This document shows positions 22,769 to 31,469 of a stretch of DNA of 64,000 bases, in pieces. The first letter of the stretch is position 1. Every line of letters begins with the position of its first letter. The notes beneath the pieces are model-generated. The model was not told where the DNA came from and searched no databases. It saw nothing but the letters and a program-made list of their open reading frames with translations. The position numbers and the translations under genes are program-made. The DNA is from CAZNGF01 sp964572855 (GTDB taxonomy: Bacteria > Bipolaricaulota > Bipolaricaulia > RBG-16-55-9 > JAJCYT01), in NCBI GenBank assembly GCA_964572855.1, contig CAZNGF010000002.1, positions 34,310-98,309 on the forward strand, given 5' to 3'.

Positions 22769-23941
22769 ATGAGTCGAAGCGTTCGTTTCGTTGTGGCGTT
22801 TCTTCTAATTGTGGGAATCGCTATCGGATGGGGCAATCTGGCCGCAACTCAAAGCACGCTCACCCAAGTTTCCACCATCTCCGGATCGGAATTCACCTGG
22901 ATCTTCGCCACGGTCAAGGTTGAGGACATCGCCATGTGCCAAAACGGCACCGACGCCTGGGCCATCGGTATCGGCCCCGGAGCCTTCGATGACGCCGTCT
23001 TGTTCAAGATCACCGGCGTCAACACCGCCAACCCGAGCGTCGATCAGGACTCCTTCATCGGCTTCCCCGATCCCTCGCTCGACGGTACCTTCCCCGCCGG
23101 CATGGGCCCCCGCGGCTACCCCGGCCTCGAAGTTGACACGGCCTGTCAAAACGCCTACTTCGGCAACTTCTTCGGCGACAGCGTCGTTCGGGTGAGCCTC
23201 ACCACCGGCGAACTCGTCTGGCCCGAGGACTTCGACGCCGATCCCAGCACGGGGCTGTTCACCGAGGAGCAGCGCGTCCTCTCCGCCCCAGTCGACGTCA
23301 AGCTCAACGCGCCCGCCGACGACAAACTCCTGGTCAGCTCCGCCGACGGCGCCGCCGTCATGCTGGACGCCGCCACCGGCACCGAGCTGGCCAACATCAA
23401 CACCGGCGGTGTGGGCCCCGGCAGCATCGTCACCTTCGCCAACGACTGGGGCGCCGTGCTCCAGAACGACCAGACCATCGCCTGCATCGACTTTGTGGAC
23501 AACTCGGTCAGCACCGTCACCGGCCTCGGCAACAACCCCTTTATGGGCGTTGCCACCGGCGACCGGGCCCAGTTCTACGTCTCCAACCAAGGCTCGAACT
23601 CGGTCAGCGTGCTCTCCGGCAGCGGCTGCGACAAGGCGGTCGTAAAGGAGATCGAGGTCGGCGCCTCCCCGCGCCACATCGCACTCTCGCCGGACGAGGC
23701 GTTCCTCTACGTCTCCAACTCCACGGACAACACCGTCAGCGTCATCGACACGGCCGCTTTCTCGGTCATCGAGACGCTCCAGGTCGTCACCGACGAGCCG
23801 GCGCCCGTGGGCATGTTGACGGTCTCCAACAACAACCGTTACCTCTACGTCTTCTGGGAGGGCGGCACCAAGGGCACGCCGGGGACGTTCCAGATCCAGG
23901 GGTTCGACACGAGCAAGCTCTATGGAGGCAGTCTGGACTGA
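22769..23941 (+). CDS. Secreted YVTN-family beta-propeller protein
   Basis: The 390-residue exported protein has a signal peptide (cleavage near LAATQ) and seven-bladed-propeller repeats of the YVTN type, clearest at AQFYVSNQGSNSVSVLSGSG and AFLYVSNSTDNTVSVIDTAA (about 268-330). No catalytic motif is visible; such proteins often bind partners or sugars at the surface. AGGAGG precedes ATG 22769. It stands between a permease and a peptide-binding protein; its link to either is unclear. Confidence 0.85.
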   Translation: MSRSVRFVVAFLLIVGIAIGWGNLAATQSTLTQVSTISGSEFTWIFATVKVEDIAMCQNGTDAWAIGIGPGAFDDAVLFKITGVNTANPSVDQDSFIGFPDPSLDGTFPAGMGPRGYPGLEVDTACQNAYFGNFFGDSVVRVSLTTGELVWPEDFDADPSTGLFTEEQRVLSAPVDVKLNAPADDKLLVSSADGAAVMLDAATGTELANINTGGVGPGSIVTFANDWGAVLQNDQTIACIDFVDNSVSTVTGLGNNPFMGVATGDRAQFYVSNQGSNSVSVLSGSGCDKAVVKEIEVGASPRHIALSPDEAFLYVSNSTDNTVSVIDTAAFSVIETLQVVTDEPAPVGMLTVSNNNRYLYVFWEGGTKGTPGTFQIQGFDTSKLYGGSLD

Positions 23942-24068
23942 TCGCACACGATGTCAGAAGGCCGCCATGGGCGGTGACTGTGAAAACCACATCCCTTGGG
24001 TCAGGAGCTTCCGAGGCCCCGTGATCCCAAGAACGAGATGACAAAACCATTTCAGGGAGGTTTAAGCC

Positions 24069-25979
24069 ATGCGCAAAGCTTTCTTTCGCTTCGGAGCACT
24101 TGGGCTCCTAACCCTGGTGTTGCTGTTGGGCGCCTTCAGCACGGTGGCGCAGCAGTCCGACGTGCTCACCATCGCCGTTCACGAGGACATGAAGGGCGCC
24201 ACCAACTTCATCGCCAGCAACAACGGCCAGAACAACACCGTTTGGAATCGATACGTGCTCGGCGGCTCTCACATGAGCCTCTACGGCCTCACGCCCGTCT
24301 CCAACCAGCCCTTCCCCCTGCTCGCCGCCGACTTCGCCTCGCCGTTCGAGCAGGAAGGCGACTTCTTCACCTCCACGGTCGAGCTGCTCCAGGGCGTGCA
24401 GTGGACCGACGGTACCGAGGTCACCGCCGACGACGTGGCCTTTTCCTACAACAACATGGTCCGCCCCGTCGAGGCCACCGGTCGACCACTCGCCCAGGAG
24501 TTGGGCGGTTCCTTCTCGCAGCAGATCGACGCCGCCTTCCTCGAACGGGTCGACGTTGTGGACGACCACACCGTCAAGTTCGTCTTGAAAGAGGTGCCGG
24601 GCTTCTCCATCTGGGAGTTCAACATGCTCCAGGCTTGGGTCTTTCAGAAGGCCTTCTGGGAGGACCGCTTCGAGCAGGCCTTCGCCTCCGAGGATCCCGT
24701 GCTCACCCTTTCTAGCTTCGAGGTGCTAGCCGAGGAGCCCATCAACGGCCCCTTTGCCTTCGTCGACCGTGAGCCGGGCGCCTTCGCCGAGGTCGGCGCC
24801 AACCCGAATTACTTCTTCAAGGGACGCATCCAGCGCGAATACAGCACGGGCGGCTACGAAGAGGTGCTGCCCGACGGCACGACGCGTTCCGTCGGCGACA
24901 TCAGTGGCGAGCTCATCCTCGAGGTCGAGGAAGGTCCGTTCGTCGATTCGGTCGTCTACAGCCTGTTCGGCAGCCAGGGCGAGGCCGCCCAGGCCGTCAT
25001 CGACGGGGTGGCCGACTTCCAGCTCAACAACCTGGGCTTCGGTTTGGCCAGCATCCGTGACTTCCAGAGCGCCGAGAACGTCGGCCTGGCCGAGAACCCC
25101 GACTCCGGCTTCTTCTACATGTCCTTCAACCTGCGCAAGGCGCCGTTCAACTACCTGGCCTTCCGCAAGGCCGTGCGCTGCGTGCTGGACATCCAGGCCG
25201 TCGCCGAGCAGCAGCTCTCGGGCCAAGTCATCCCGGCCTACAGCACCGTGGCCCAGTCCCTGGGCTCCTGGCACGAAGACTTGCTCGCTGACGAGGCCAA
25301 CCGCGAAGCGGCCTGCATCGGCCTCAGCGAGCAGGACAAGATCGCGCGCGCGCGCCAAATGCTGACCGACGCCGGCTTCGAGTTCGATGGCAACCGCTTG
25401 GCCCGCGACCCGGAGGGCAACGCCATCCGGCAGCTTGAGCTCCTCCACCCCAACGCGGCCTACGACAACAACCGCAACATCTACGGCCTGCACATCAACG
25501 ACCGGCTCAACAAGCTCGGCATTCCGGTACGGGACGTGCCGGCCGGCTTCAACAACATCGTCACCCTCGTGTTCGCCCAGCAGGACTTCGACATGTGGCA
25601 GCTGGGCTGGACCGGCGGTGTGGAGCCAACCTTCAACGTCGTCGACCTGTTCACCCTGGAAAACACGCAGCCAAACGGAAACGCGGCCCAGGGCGGCGTC
25701 TGCAGTCCCCGCGAGAACGCGGACAACGGCTGCCAGGACCGCTACGAGGAGCTGGCCAACCAGTTCAAGGCGGCCACCTCCGTCGAGGAGGCCATTCCGC
25801 TGGCCATCGAGATGCAGCAGGCCATCTTCGACAACGTGGCCTACATCCCCACGCACAACACGATCCAGTTCGACGCCTATCGTGCCGATCAACTCGATTT
25901 CCAGGGTTTGGCAGAAGCCTCGCTGCTCAACGGCTTGCAATTCAACGACGGCTATCGCGAGTTCGTCCGCCTCAAGTAG
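24069..25979 (+). CDS. Peptide/nickel-type ABC transporter substrate-binding protein (family 5)
   Basis: The 636-residue exported protein has a signal peptide (cleavage near STVAQQ) and the SBP_bac_5 fold: LQGVQWTDGTEVTADDVAFS near residue 115, a VDDHTVKFVLKEV strand and LRKAPFNYLAFRKAVRCVLD at about 355-374. It likely brings di- or oligopeptides to the following DppBCDF-like transporter. It is longer than DppA (about 530) because of insertions in the first lobe. It is followed by a hairpin and then a separate promoter for the permeases. GGGAGG precedes ATG 24069. Confidence 0.92.
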   Translation: MRKAFFRFGALGLLTLVLLLGAFSTVAQQSDVLTIAVHEDMKGATNFIASNNGQNNTVWNRYVLGGSHMSLYGLTPVSNQPFPLLAADFASPFEQEGDFFTSTVELLQGVQWTDGTEVTADDVAFSYNNMVRPVEATGRPLAQELGGSFSQQIDAAFLERVDVVDDHTVKFVLKEVPGFSIWEFNMLQAWVFQKAFWEDRFEQAFASEDPVLTLSSFEVLAEEPINGPFAFVDREPGAFAEVGANPNYFFKGRIQREYSTGGYEEVLPDGTTRSVGDISGELILEVEEGPFVDSVVYSLFGSQGEAAQAVIDGVADFQLNNLGFGLASIRDFQSAENVGLAENPDSGFFYMSFNLRKAPFNYLAFRKAVRCVLDIQAVAEQQLSGQVIPAYSTVAQSLGSWHEDLLADEANREAACIGLSEQDKIARARQMLTDAGFEFDGNRLARDPEGNAIRQLELLHPNAAYDNNRNIYGLHINDRLNKLGIPVRDVPAGFNNIVTLVFAQQDFDMWQLGWTGGVEPTFNVVDLFTLENTQPNGNAAQGGVCSPRENADNGCQDRYEELANQFKAATSVEEAIPLAIEMQQAIFDNVAYIPTHNTIQFDAYRADQLDFQGLAEASLLNGLQFNDGYREFVRLK

Positions 25980-26013
25980 AGGGCGTATCATGACGCGGAG
26001 ATCGCGTTGACAA

Positions 26014-26045
26014 GGGGAGGAGGGGGTCTCATCTCCCTCCTCCCC
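26014..26045 (+). terminator. Hairpin terminator after the peptide-binding protein gene
   Basis: An 11-bp perfect stem (26014-26024 with 26035-26045) and 10-nt loop are followed by GCTTT. It likely limits read-through into the permease genes. Confidence 0.8.
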
Positions 26046-26048
26046 GCT

Positions 26049-26076
26049 TTGAAAAGGGTTCGCGCCCGCATACAAT
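26049..26076 (+). promoter_or_regulatory. Promoter for the peptide permease genes
   Basis: TTGAAA (26049-26054), a 16-bp spacer and TACAAT (26071-26076) lie just after the terminator, about 40 nt before the TTG start. Confidence 0.7.
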
Positions 26077-26115
26077 GGCTCCTCGACCGCAAAGTGAACG
26101 GGCCGGTGATCCGCT

Positions 26116-27273
26116 TTGAGAAAGTACTTGGCCAAACGCGTGCTGCAGATGGTGTTGACGCTGTTCGTCTTCATGACCATCGTCTTCCTCATCCTGCAAG
26201 CCCAACCCGGCGACATCTCTAACATCTACCTGGCCAGCCCCAACATCCCGCCCGAGGCCAAACAGGCCCTGCAGGAGCGCCTCGGGTTAGATCAGCCGCT
26301 GCACATCCAGTACTTGAACTACCTCAGAAACGTGCTCACGGGCAACCTCGGCGTCTCCTTCAGCGATTACCCACGGCCCGTCTGGGACATCATCGTCGAA
26401 CGCCTGCCACGCACGTTCGTCCTGTTCATGGTCGCCACGCTCACCTACTACTTTTTCGGGTTCAAGCTCGGCAAACTCATCGCCTGGCGCCGCGGCGGCG
26501 TGATCGACTATGGGGCCACCATCAGCGGCGTGATCCTGTTCACGGCCTACACGCCCTGGTTCGCCCTGCTCTTGCTCTGGATTTTCTCCAGCAAGCTCGG
26601 CTGGTTCCCGCGCGGCAAGTTCCTGGATCCGTTGCTCTGGCGCCACTTCGACATCAGCGCCAACTCGGTATTCGGCCTCATTATCACGATCGGTCTCGCC
26701 ATCTTCGCGCTGCTCACCGCCATCTACATCGCCCAGCGCAAGCTCCGGCTTCGCCCGCTCACCAAGATCGGCCTCAACCTGCTCAGCGTGGCCATCATCC
26801 TGGCCGTGCTCGTCCCGCTCGCGCTTCAGACCGACATCGGCACCCTCGCGCTCGACATCCTCTGGCACTTGGTCTTGCCCGTGACCACCATCCTCCTCAT
26901 TGGCTTCGGCGGCGCCATGCTCATCATGCGCGACAGCATGCTCGACGTCATCAAGGAGGACTACGTCCTGGCCGCGCGCGCCAAGGGCTTGCCCAGCAAG
27001 GTGGTCCGCGACCGGCACGCCGCGCGCAACGCCCTGCTGCCCGTGCTCACCAGCTTCGTGCTCGCCCTCGCCTTCACCGTGGACGGCGGGATTATCACCG
27101 AGACCGTGTTCTCATGGCCTGGCATGGGCCTCACCCTCATCAACGCCGTCGGAAACCAGGACATCCCCCTAGCGGTGGGTGTTTTCGTGTTCACGGGGAT
27201 CTTCGCACTCATCGCGCACTTGATCGCCGACGTGCTCTACGCTTACTTGGATCCCCGCATCCGCTACGATTAG
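26116..27273 (+). CDS. Peptide ABC transporter permease (DppB-like)
   Basis: The 385-residue membrane protein starts at TTG 26116 (product MRKYLAKRVLQMVLTLFVFM). It has the DppB features: an ERLGLDQPLHIQYLNYLRNV periplasmic stretch, and the coupling helix MLDVIKEDYVLAARAKGLPS (about 275-294). It is longer than DppB (about 335-340) by a loop in the middle with two extra hydrophobic segments (about 180-250). It forms the peptide channel with the next gene, which starts 13 nt later. Confidence 0.92.
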   Translation: MRKYLAKRVLQMVLTLFVFMTIVFLILQAQPGDISNIYLASPNIPPEAKQALQERLGLDQPLHIQYLNYLRNVLTGNLGVSFSDYPRPVWDIIVERLPRTFVLFMVATLTYYFFGFKLGKLIAWRRGGVIDYGATISGVILFTAYTPWFALLLLWIFSSKLGWFPRGKFLDPLLWRHFDISANSVFGLIITIGLAIFALLTAIYIAQRKLRLRPLTKIGLNLLSVAIILAVLVPLALQTDIGTLALDILWHLVLPVTTILLIGFGGAMLIMRDSMLDVIKEDYVLAARAKGLPSKVVRDRHAARNALLPVLTSFVLALAFTVDGGIITETVFSWPGMGLTLINAVGNQDIPLAVGVFVFTGIFALIAHLIADVLYAYLDPRIRYD

Positions 27274-27286
27274 GAGGAAATAGGCC

Positions 27287-28240
27287 GTGACAACGCAAGC
27301 AAAATCCGGCTTCAAACCCCAACCGCTCTGGCGGGTTCGGCTGCGGCTCCTGCGCCGCAGCTTCGCCAAGAACTGGGAGCTATTCCGGGAAACCCGCATC
27401 GGCCTCATCGGCCTCATCATCATCGTCCTCTACGGCGGGCTTGCCCTGGCGCACCCCATCTTAATGAACTTCGTCTGGGATACGAACATCTACGACCCCG
27501 TGGTGGGCTACGACCCCGCGCTCACCCACCCGTCGACGCCCTCCGCCGCCCATTGGCTCGGCACGGATCCCTGGGGGCGCGACGTGTTCTCACAGCTCGC
27601 CCACAGCGCGGCCGCCGAGTTCTTCCTCGGCGTGCTCGCCGCCGTCATCACCGTGGTCATCGGCACGGCCGTGGCTTCCGCGGCCGCCTACTACGGCGGC
27701 TTCGTCGACACATTCTTCATGCGGCTCGCCGACGTCGCCTTGTTGTTCCCGCTCATCGCCTTCCTCGTCGTGTTGGGCAGCCTCATCGACCTCAACATCT
27801 TCATGCTGGCGCTCGTGCTCGGGCTCATCAGCGGCTTCGGCGGCATCGCCATCGTGCTCAAGTCGCAGGCACTGGCCATCAAGGTCAAGCCCTTCGTCGA
27901 GGCGGCCAGGATCTCCGGGGGGAGTAGCTTCCACATCATTCTGTCCCACATTATCCCCAACATCCTTCCCCTGACCTTTCTCTACATGATGTTCACCGTC
28001 ACCACGGCCATCTTCTCCGAGGCCGTGCTGAGTTTTCTGGGCGTGCTCCAGATCCAGATGAGCTGGGGCATCATGGTCCACATGGCGGAAATCGGCGGGT
28101 ACCTGCGCGGGGACTGGGTCATCAAGGCCTGGTGGCTCTTCTTCCCGGCTTCGGTTTCGATCACGGCGCTCTGCGCCGCGTTTTACTTCGTCGGCCGCGG
28201 TTTGGACGAGATCGTCAACCCGCGGCTGCGCAAGGTCTGA
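27287..28240 (+). CDS. Peptide ABC transporter permease (DppC-like)
   Basis: The 317-residue membrane protein starts at GTG 27287 after TAGGAGG. It has the N-terminal cytosolic helix, the periplasmic HWLGTDPWGRDVFSQLAHSA (about 85-104) typical of DppC, and a coupling helix KPFVEAARISGGSSFHII. It pairs with the DppB-like protein. The next gene starts 10 nt later. Confidence 0.94.
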   Translation: MTTQAKSGFKPQPLWRVRLRLLRRSFAKNWELFRETRIGLIGLIIIVLYGGLALAHPILMNFVWDTNIYDPVVGYDPALTHPSTPSAAHWLGTDPWGRDVFSQLAHSAAAEFFLGVLAAVITVVIGTAVASAAAYYGGFVDTFFMRLADVALLFPLIAFLVVLGSLIDLNIFMLALVLGLISGFGGIAIVLKSQALAIKVKPFVEAARISGGSSFHIILSHIIPNILPLTFLYMMFTVTTAIFSEAVLSFLGVLQIQMSWGIMVHMAEIGGYLRGDWVIKAWWLFFPASVSITALCAAFYFVGRGLDEIVNPRLRKV

Positions 28241-28250
28241 TGGAGGGCTT

Positions 28251-29222
28251 TTGGCACTGCTGGACGTTGTCGACCTGACCATCCACTACCGCACCAAGAA
28301 GGGCGAGGTGAGCGCCGTCCAAACCGCCTCTTTCTCGCTCGAACAGGGCGAGTCACTCGGCCTCGTCGGCGAATCGGGCTGCGGCAAGACCACGCTCGCG
28401 CTCGCGCTCATGCGCCTGCTGCCCGAGAACGGCTACATCCGCGCCGGCCAGATCTTGTTCCAGGGGCAGGACCTGGCGCGCCTGCCCGAGGAGAAGGTCC
28501 GCCAGATCCGCTGGAGCGGCATCTCCATGGTGTTCCAGGCCGCCATGAACGCGCTCAACCCCGTCTACCGCGTCGGCGACCAGATCATCGAGGCCATCCA
28601 GGCCCACGAGAAGATGCCACACGTCGAGGCGCGCCAGCGCGTCGCCGAGCTCTTCGAGCTCGTCGGCATCAACCCCAACCGCATGGACGCCTATCCGCAC
28701 GAGTACTCCGGCGGCATGCGGCAGCGCGCCGTCATCGCCATGGCCCTCGCCTGCTACCCTTCGCTCATCGTCGCCGACGAGCCCACCACCGCGCTCGACG
28801 TGATCGTTCAAGACCGCATACTGCGGCGCATGGAAGAGCTGCGGCAACGGCTCAACATGGCCATGATCTACATCTCGCACGACATCGCCGTCATCGCCGA
28901 GGTCGCCGACAAGATCGGCGTCATGTACGCCGGCAAGATGGTCGAGTTCGGCACCGCCGAGGCCATCTTCAAGCGCCCGCAGCACCCCTACACCGTGGCC
29001 TTGATGTCTTCCTTCCCCAGCATCCAGGGGGACAAACACGACCTTGTCACCATCCCCGGCGAGCCGCCCAATTTGCTCAACCCGCCGCCCGGCTGCCGCT
29101 TCCACCCGCGCTGCCCCTACGTCACCGGGCAGTGCAAGCAGCAGGAACCCCTGCTCGAGCGCCACAGTGATGAGCAGTTGGCGGCCTGCTGGCATCCCGT
29201 CAAGGGCAAGGTTGAGGTTTGA
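28251..29222 (+). CDS. Peptide ABC transporter ATPase (DppD-like)
   Basis: The 323-residue protein starts at TTG 28251, just after GGAGGG. It has Walker A GESGCGKT (about 39-46), the Q-loop MVFQ, signature YSGGMRQRAVIAMALA and Walker B LIVADEP, and the C-terminal oligopeptide extension with a Cys cluster (CRFHPRCPYVTGQC) seen in DppD/OppD. It drives peptide uptake with the DppF-like protein. Confidence 0.95.
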   Translation: MALLDVVDLTIHYRTKKGEVSAVQTASFSLEQGESLGLVGESGCGKTTLALALMRLLPENGYIRAGQILFQGQDLARLPEEKVRQIRWSGISMVFQAAMNALNPVYRVGDQIIEAIQAHEKMPHVEARQRVAELFELVGINPNRMDAYPHEYSGGMRQRAVIAMALACYPSLIVADEPTTALDVIVQDRILRRMEELRQRLNMAMIYISHDIAVIAEVADKIGVMYAGKMVEFGTAEAIFKRPQHPYTVALMSSFPSIQGDKHDLVTIPGEPPNLLNPPPGCRFHPRCPYVTGQCKQQEPLLERHSDEQLAACWHPVKGKVEV

Positions 29223-29227
29223 TCTCC

Positions 29228-30553
29228 ATGGCAAACCAAACCGGCAACGCCCCCGTTATCCGCGTCCACAACGTCAGCAAGCACTTCAAGCTCCAGCAGG
29301 GCGTGTTCATCCGCAGCAAGCCCGTGTTCGTCCACGCCGTCGACGGCGTCACCTTCGATATCCTAAACGGGGAGAGTTTCGGCCTCGTCGGCGAGTCCGG
29401 CTGCGGCAAGACCACCATGGGCTCACTCATCGTGCGCTTGCTCGAGCCCTCGAACGGCACGATCCACATGCACGACCCCGACGTGCAGGGGTTCGTCCTG
29501 CGCCGAGACGACGCGCCCCTCGGCGCCCTGGCCCTCAAGCGGGCCGAGGCCACCAAGCGCGGGATCACCGTGGTCGACGCCGTGCCCGCGCCGCACATCG
29601 ACCCCGCGCGCTTCAAGCAAGAGGCCCGCCAGCTCGTCTCCCAGTCGCTGGACGACGGGCACAACCCCCTCGAAAGCGTACCCCTCCGGCTCCAGCGCAA
29701 CGGGCACGCCTTCACGCTCGAGCGCGCTGCGACGCTCGAGCTTCCCGAAGGCGCTTCCGCACAGCCCGATTGGCAGCGCTGGCTCGAGCGCGCCCACGCC
29801 CTCGAGTACACCAACATCGCCCACGTCGAGGGCGCACGACTCAAGCGCTTTCGCCGCCGGGTCCAGATGATCTTTCAGGACCCCTACGGCTCGCTCAACC
29901 CGCGCCGCACGATCTACGACATCGTCGCCGAACCGCTCGTCGTTCAGAAAATCGGGACCGTAGTCGAACGCGAACACCAGGTCATGGAGATGCTCGACCT
30001 CGTCGGCCTCTCGCCGCCCGAGAGCTTCATGTTCCGCTACCCGCACGAGCTCAGCGGCGGCCAGCGCCAGCGGGTAGCCATCGCGCGGGCCATCATCGTC
30101 CGCCCGCAGTTCGTCGTGGCCGACGAGCCCACCTCGATGCTCGATGTCTCGATCCGCACCGGCATCATGAAGCTCATGGGGATGCTCAAACAGGAATTCG
30201 GCATGAGTTATCTCTACATCACGCACGATCTGGCCGTCGCGCGCTACATGTGCGAACGAATCGCGGTTATGTACCTGGGCAAGATCGTCGAGATGGGGCC
30301 CACCGAGGAGGTGCTGCACAACCCGCTCCACCCCTACACCAAGGCCCTCATCGCCGCCGTCCCGATCCCCGACCCGACCTTCGAGCGTGAGCCCATCGAG
30401 CTCAAGGGCAGCATCTCCAAGGCCATCGACCCGCCGCCCCAGTGCCGCTTCTACGAGCGCTGTCCGATCGCGACCGAACGCTGCCGCACCCAGGACCATC
30501 CACCGCTGGTCGACCACGGCGACGGGCACTTCGCGGCCTGCTACGAGGCATAG
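29228..30553 (+). CDS. Peptide ABC transporter ATPase (DppF-like) with a large insertion before the Q-loop
   Basis: I use ATG 29228, 10 nt after GAGG; TTG 29219 is also in frame. The 441-residue protein has Walker A GESGCGKT (about 55-62), Q-loop MIFQDPYGSLNPR (about 214-226), signature LSGGQRQRVAIARAI, Walker B FVVADEP and the C-terminal Cys cluster. In DppF the Walker A lysine and the Q-loop glutamine are about 45-50 residues apart; here they are about 156 apart. The extra segment (about 88-205) is charged and partly helical. The usual DppF is about 330 residues. It is the second ATPase of the transporter. Confidence 0.93.
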   Translation: MANQTGNAPVIRVHNVSKHFKLQQGVFIRSKPVFVHAVDGVTFDILNGESFGLVGESGCGKTTMGSLIVRLLEPSNGTIHMHDPDVQGFVLRRDDAPLGALALKRAEATKRGITVVDAVPAPHIDPARFKQEARQLVSQSLDDGHNPLESVPLRLQRNGHAFTLERAATLELPEGASAQPDWQRWLERAHALEYTNIAHVEGARLKRFRRRVQMIFQDPYGSLNPRRTIYDIVAEPLVVQKIGTVVEREHQVMEMLDLVGLSPPESFMFRYPHELSGGQRQRVAIARAIIVRPQFVVADEPTSMLDVSIRTGIMKLMGMLKQEFGMSYLYITHDLAVARYMCERIAVMYLGKIVEMGPTEEVLHNPLHPYTKALIAAVPIPDPTFEREPIELKGSISKAIDPPPQCRFYERCPIATERCRTQDHPPLVDHGDGHFAACYEA

Positions 30554-30554
30554 C

Positions 30555-31052
30555 ATGCGCCCGCGTTGGGTCTGGGTCGGCGCGTGCGCCGTGGCCGTCG
30601 CCCTGCTGCTCCTGCTCGCCCGCACCGAGGCCCGCTACCTGCGCTTCATCGACAGCTTGGACGAGGTCGAAACCGAACTCACCCTGGCGGAGACCGCCCC
30701 CGACCCGGCCGACCCGCAACGCATCCTGCTCCGCTTCGAGCTCCGCGTCGCCAACCGCTCCGAGCTGCCCGTCGCGCTGGAGGCCTACTCCGTCAACGTC
30801 ATCATCGGGGAGGAGCACGTCTCGCTGCAGGCCAGCGAGACGGTTACCGACATCCCCCAGCGCGAAGCGCGCACCTTCGAGCTCGTCGTCCCGCTCTCGC
30901 CGGCCCGGCGCCAAACCTACGCCGACGCGGCCGAGCAAGGCTTGGCCCTTCGGCTCGACGGGCGCGCGCGCGTCCGCTTCGACCTCGAGAACGTGGCGTT
31001 GAAAGCGTTTTACCCCATTGAGAAGTCATTCCCGCTCGGAGGAGCACAGTGA
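30555..31052 (+). CDS. Membrane-anchored LEA14/WHy-domain-like protein
   Basis: The 165-residue product starts at ATG 30555, 1 nt after the previous stop. It has one N-terminal membrane segment (WVWVGACAVAVALLLLLART) and a beta-sandwich domain with ILLRFELRVANRSELPVALE, the hallmark of LEA type 2/WHy proteins. No enzymatic residues are seen. It may be an uncharacterised accessory of the peptide transporter, since it is the next gene in the same operon, but that is only positional. Its stop overlaps the next GTG. Confidence 0.75.
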   Translation: MRPRWVWVGACAVAVALLLLLARTEARYLRFIDSLDEVETELTLAETAPDPADPQRILLRFELRVANRSELPVALEAYSVNVIIGEEHVSLQASETVTDIPQREARTFELVVPLSPARRQTYADAAEQGLALRLDGRARVRFDLENVALKAFYPIEKSFPLGGAQ

Positions 31053-31468
31053 AGCTGCATTGGGAGCCCACCCCCGCCCAAGCCAGGTTGCAACGCGTGC
31101 GTTCCACGGCCTACGCCGGCGTCCTCGCCGGGGTTATCATGGGGGCGGGCAACGCGCTCGCGCTGCTGGGGGATTTTTCCGCGCTCCCCAGGGTGTTCGG
31201 CCAAGCCGCCGCGTTTTTGGCCGGCCTGTTCACGGGCCGCACCACGCCGCACTTGAGCCTGAGCCTCGCCGCCATGCTCCTGGCCACGCTCGTGAGCGCC
31301 GCCGTCAGCACGCTCTCGCTCGTCTTTCCCGAGTTCTACGTCGACCACCTCGGCCTCGAACTGGCGCTCGACCTCTCGCTCGGGCGGGCGATCCTCACCT
31401 CGCTCGGCGGGATGCCCTTTCTCGCCGGCGGCATCCTCCTCGTCAAGTTTCTCACGCGCTTCGACTGA
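31049..31468 (+). CDS. Small integral membrane protein of unknown function
   Basis: The 139-residue protein starts at GTG 31049 (GTGA overlap). It has about four hydrophobic segments (AYAGVLAGVIMGAGNALALL, FGQAAAFLAGLF, LSLAAMLLATLVSAAVSTL, LGGMPFLAGGILLVKF). No family is recognised. It closes the peptide-transporter transcript and faces gcvT tail to tail with a 1-nt gap. Confidence 0.7.
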   Translation: MKLHWEPTPAQARLQRVRSTAYAGVLAGVIMGAGNALALLGDFSALPRVFGQAAAFLAGLFTGRTTPHLSLSLAAMLLATLVSAAVSTLSLVFPEFYVDHLGLELALDLSLGRAILTSLGGMPFLAGGILLVKFLTRFD

Positions 31469-31469
31469 G

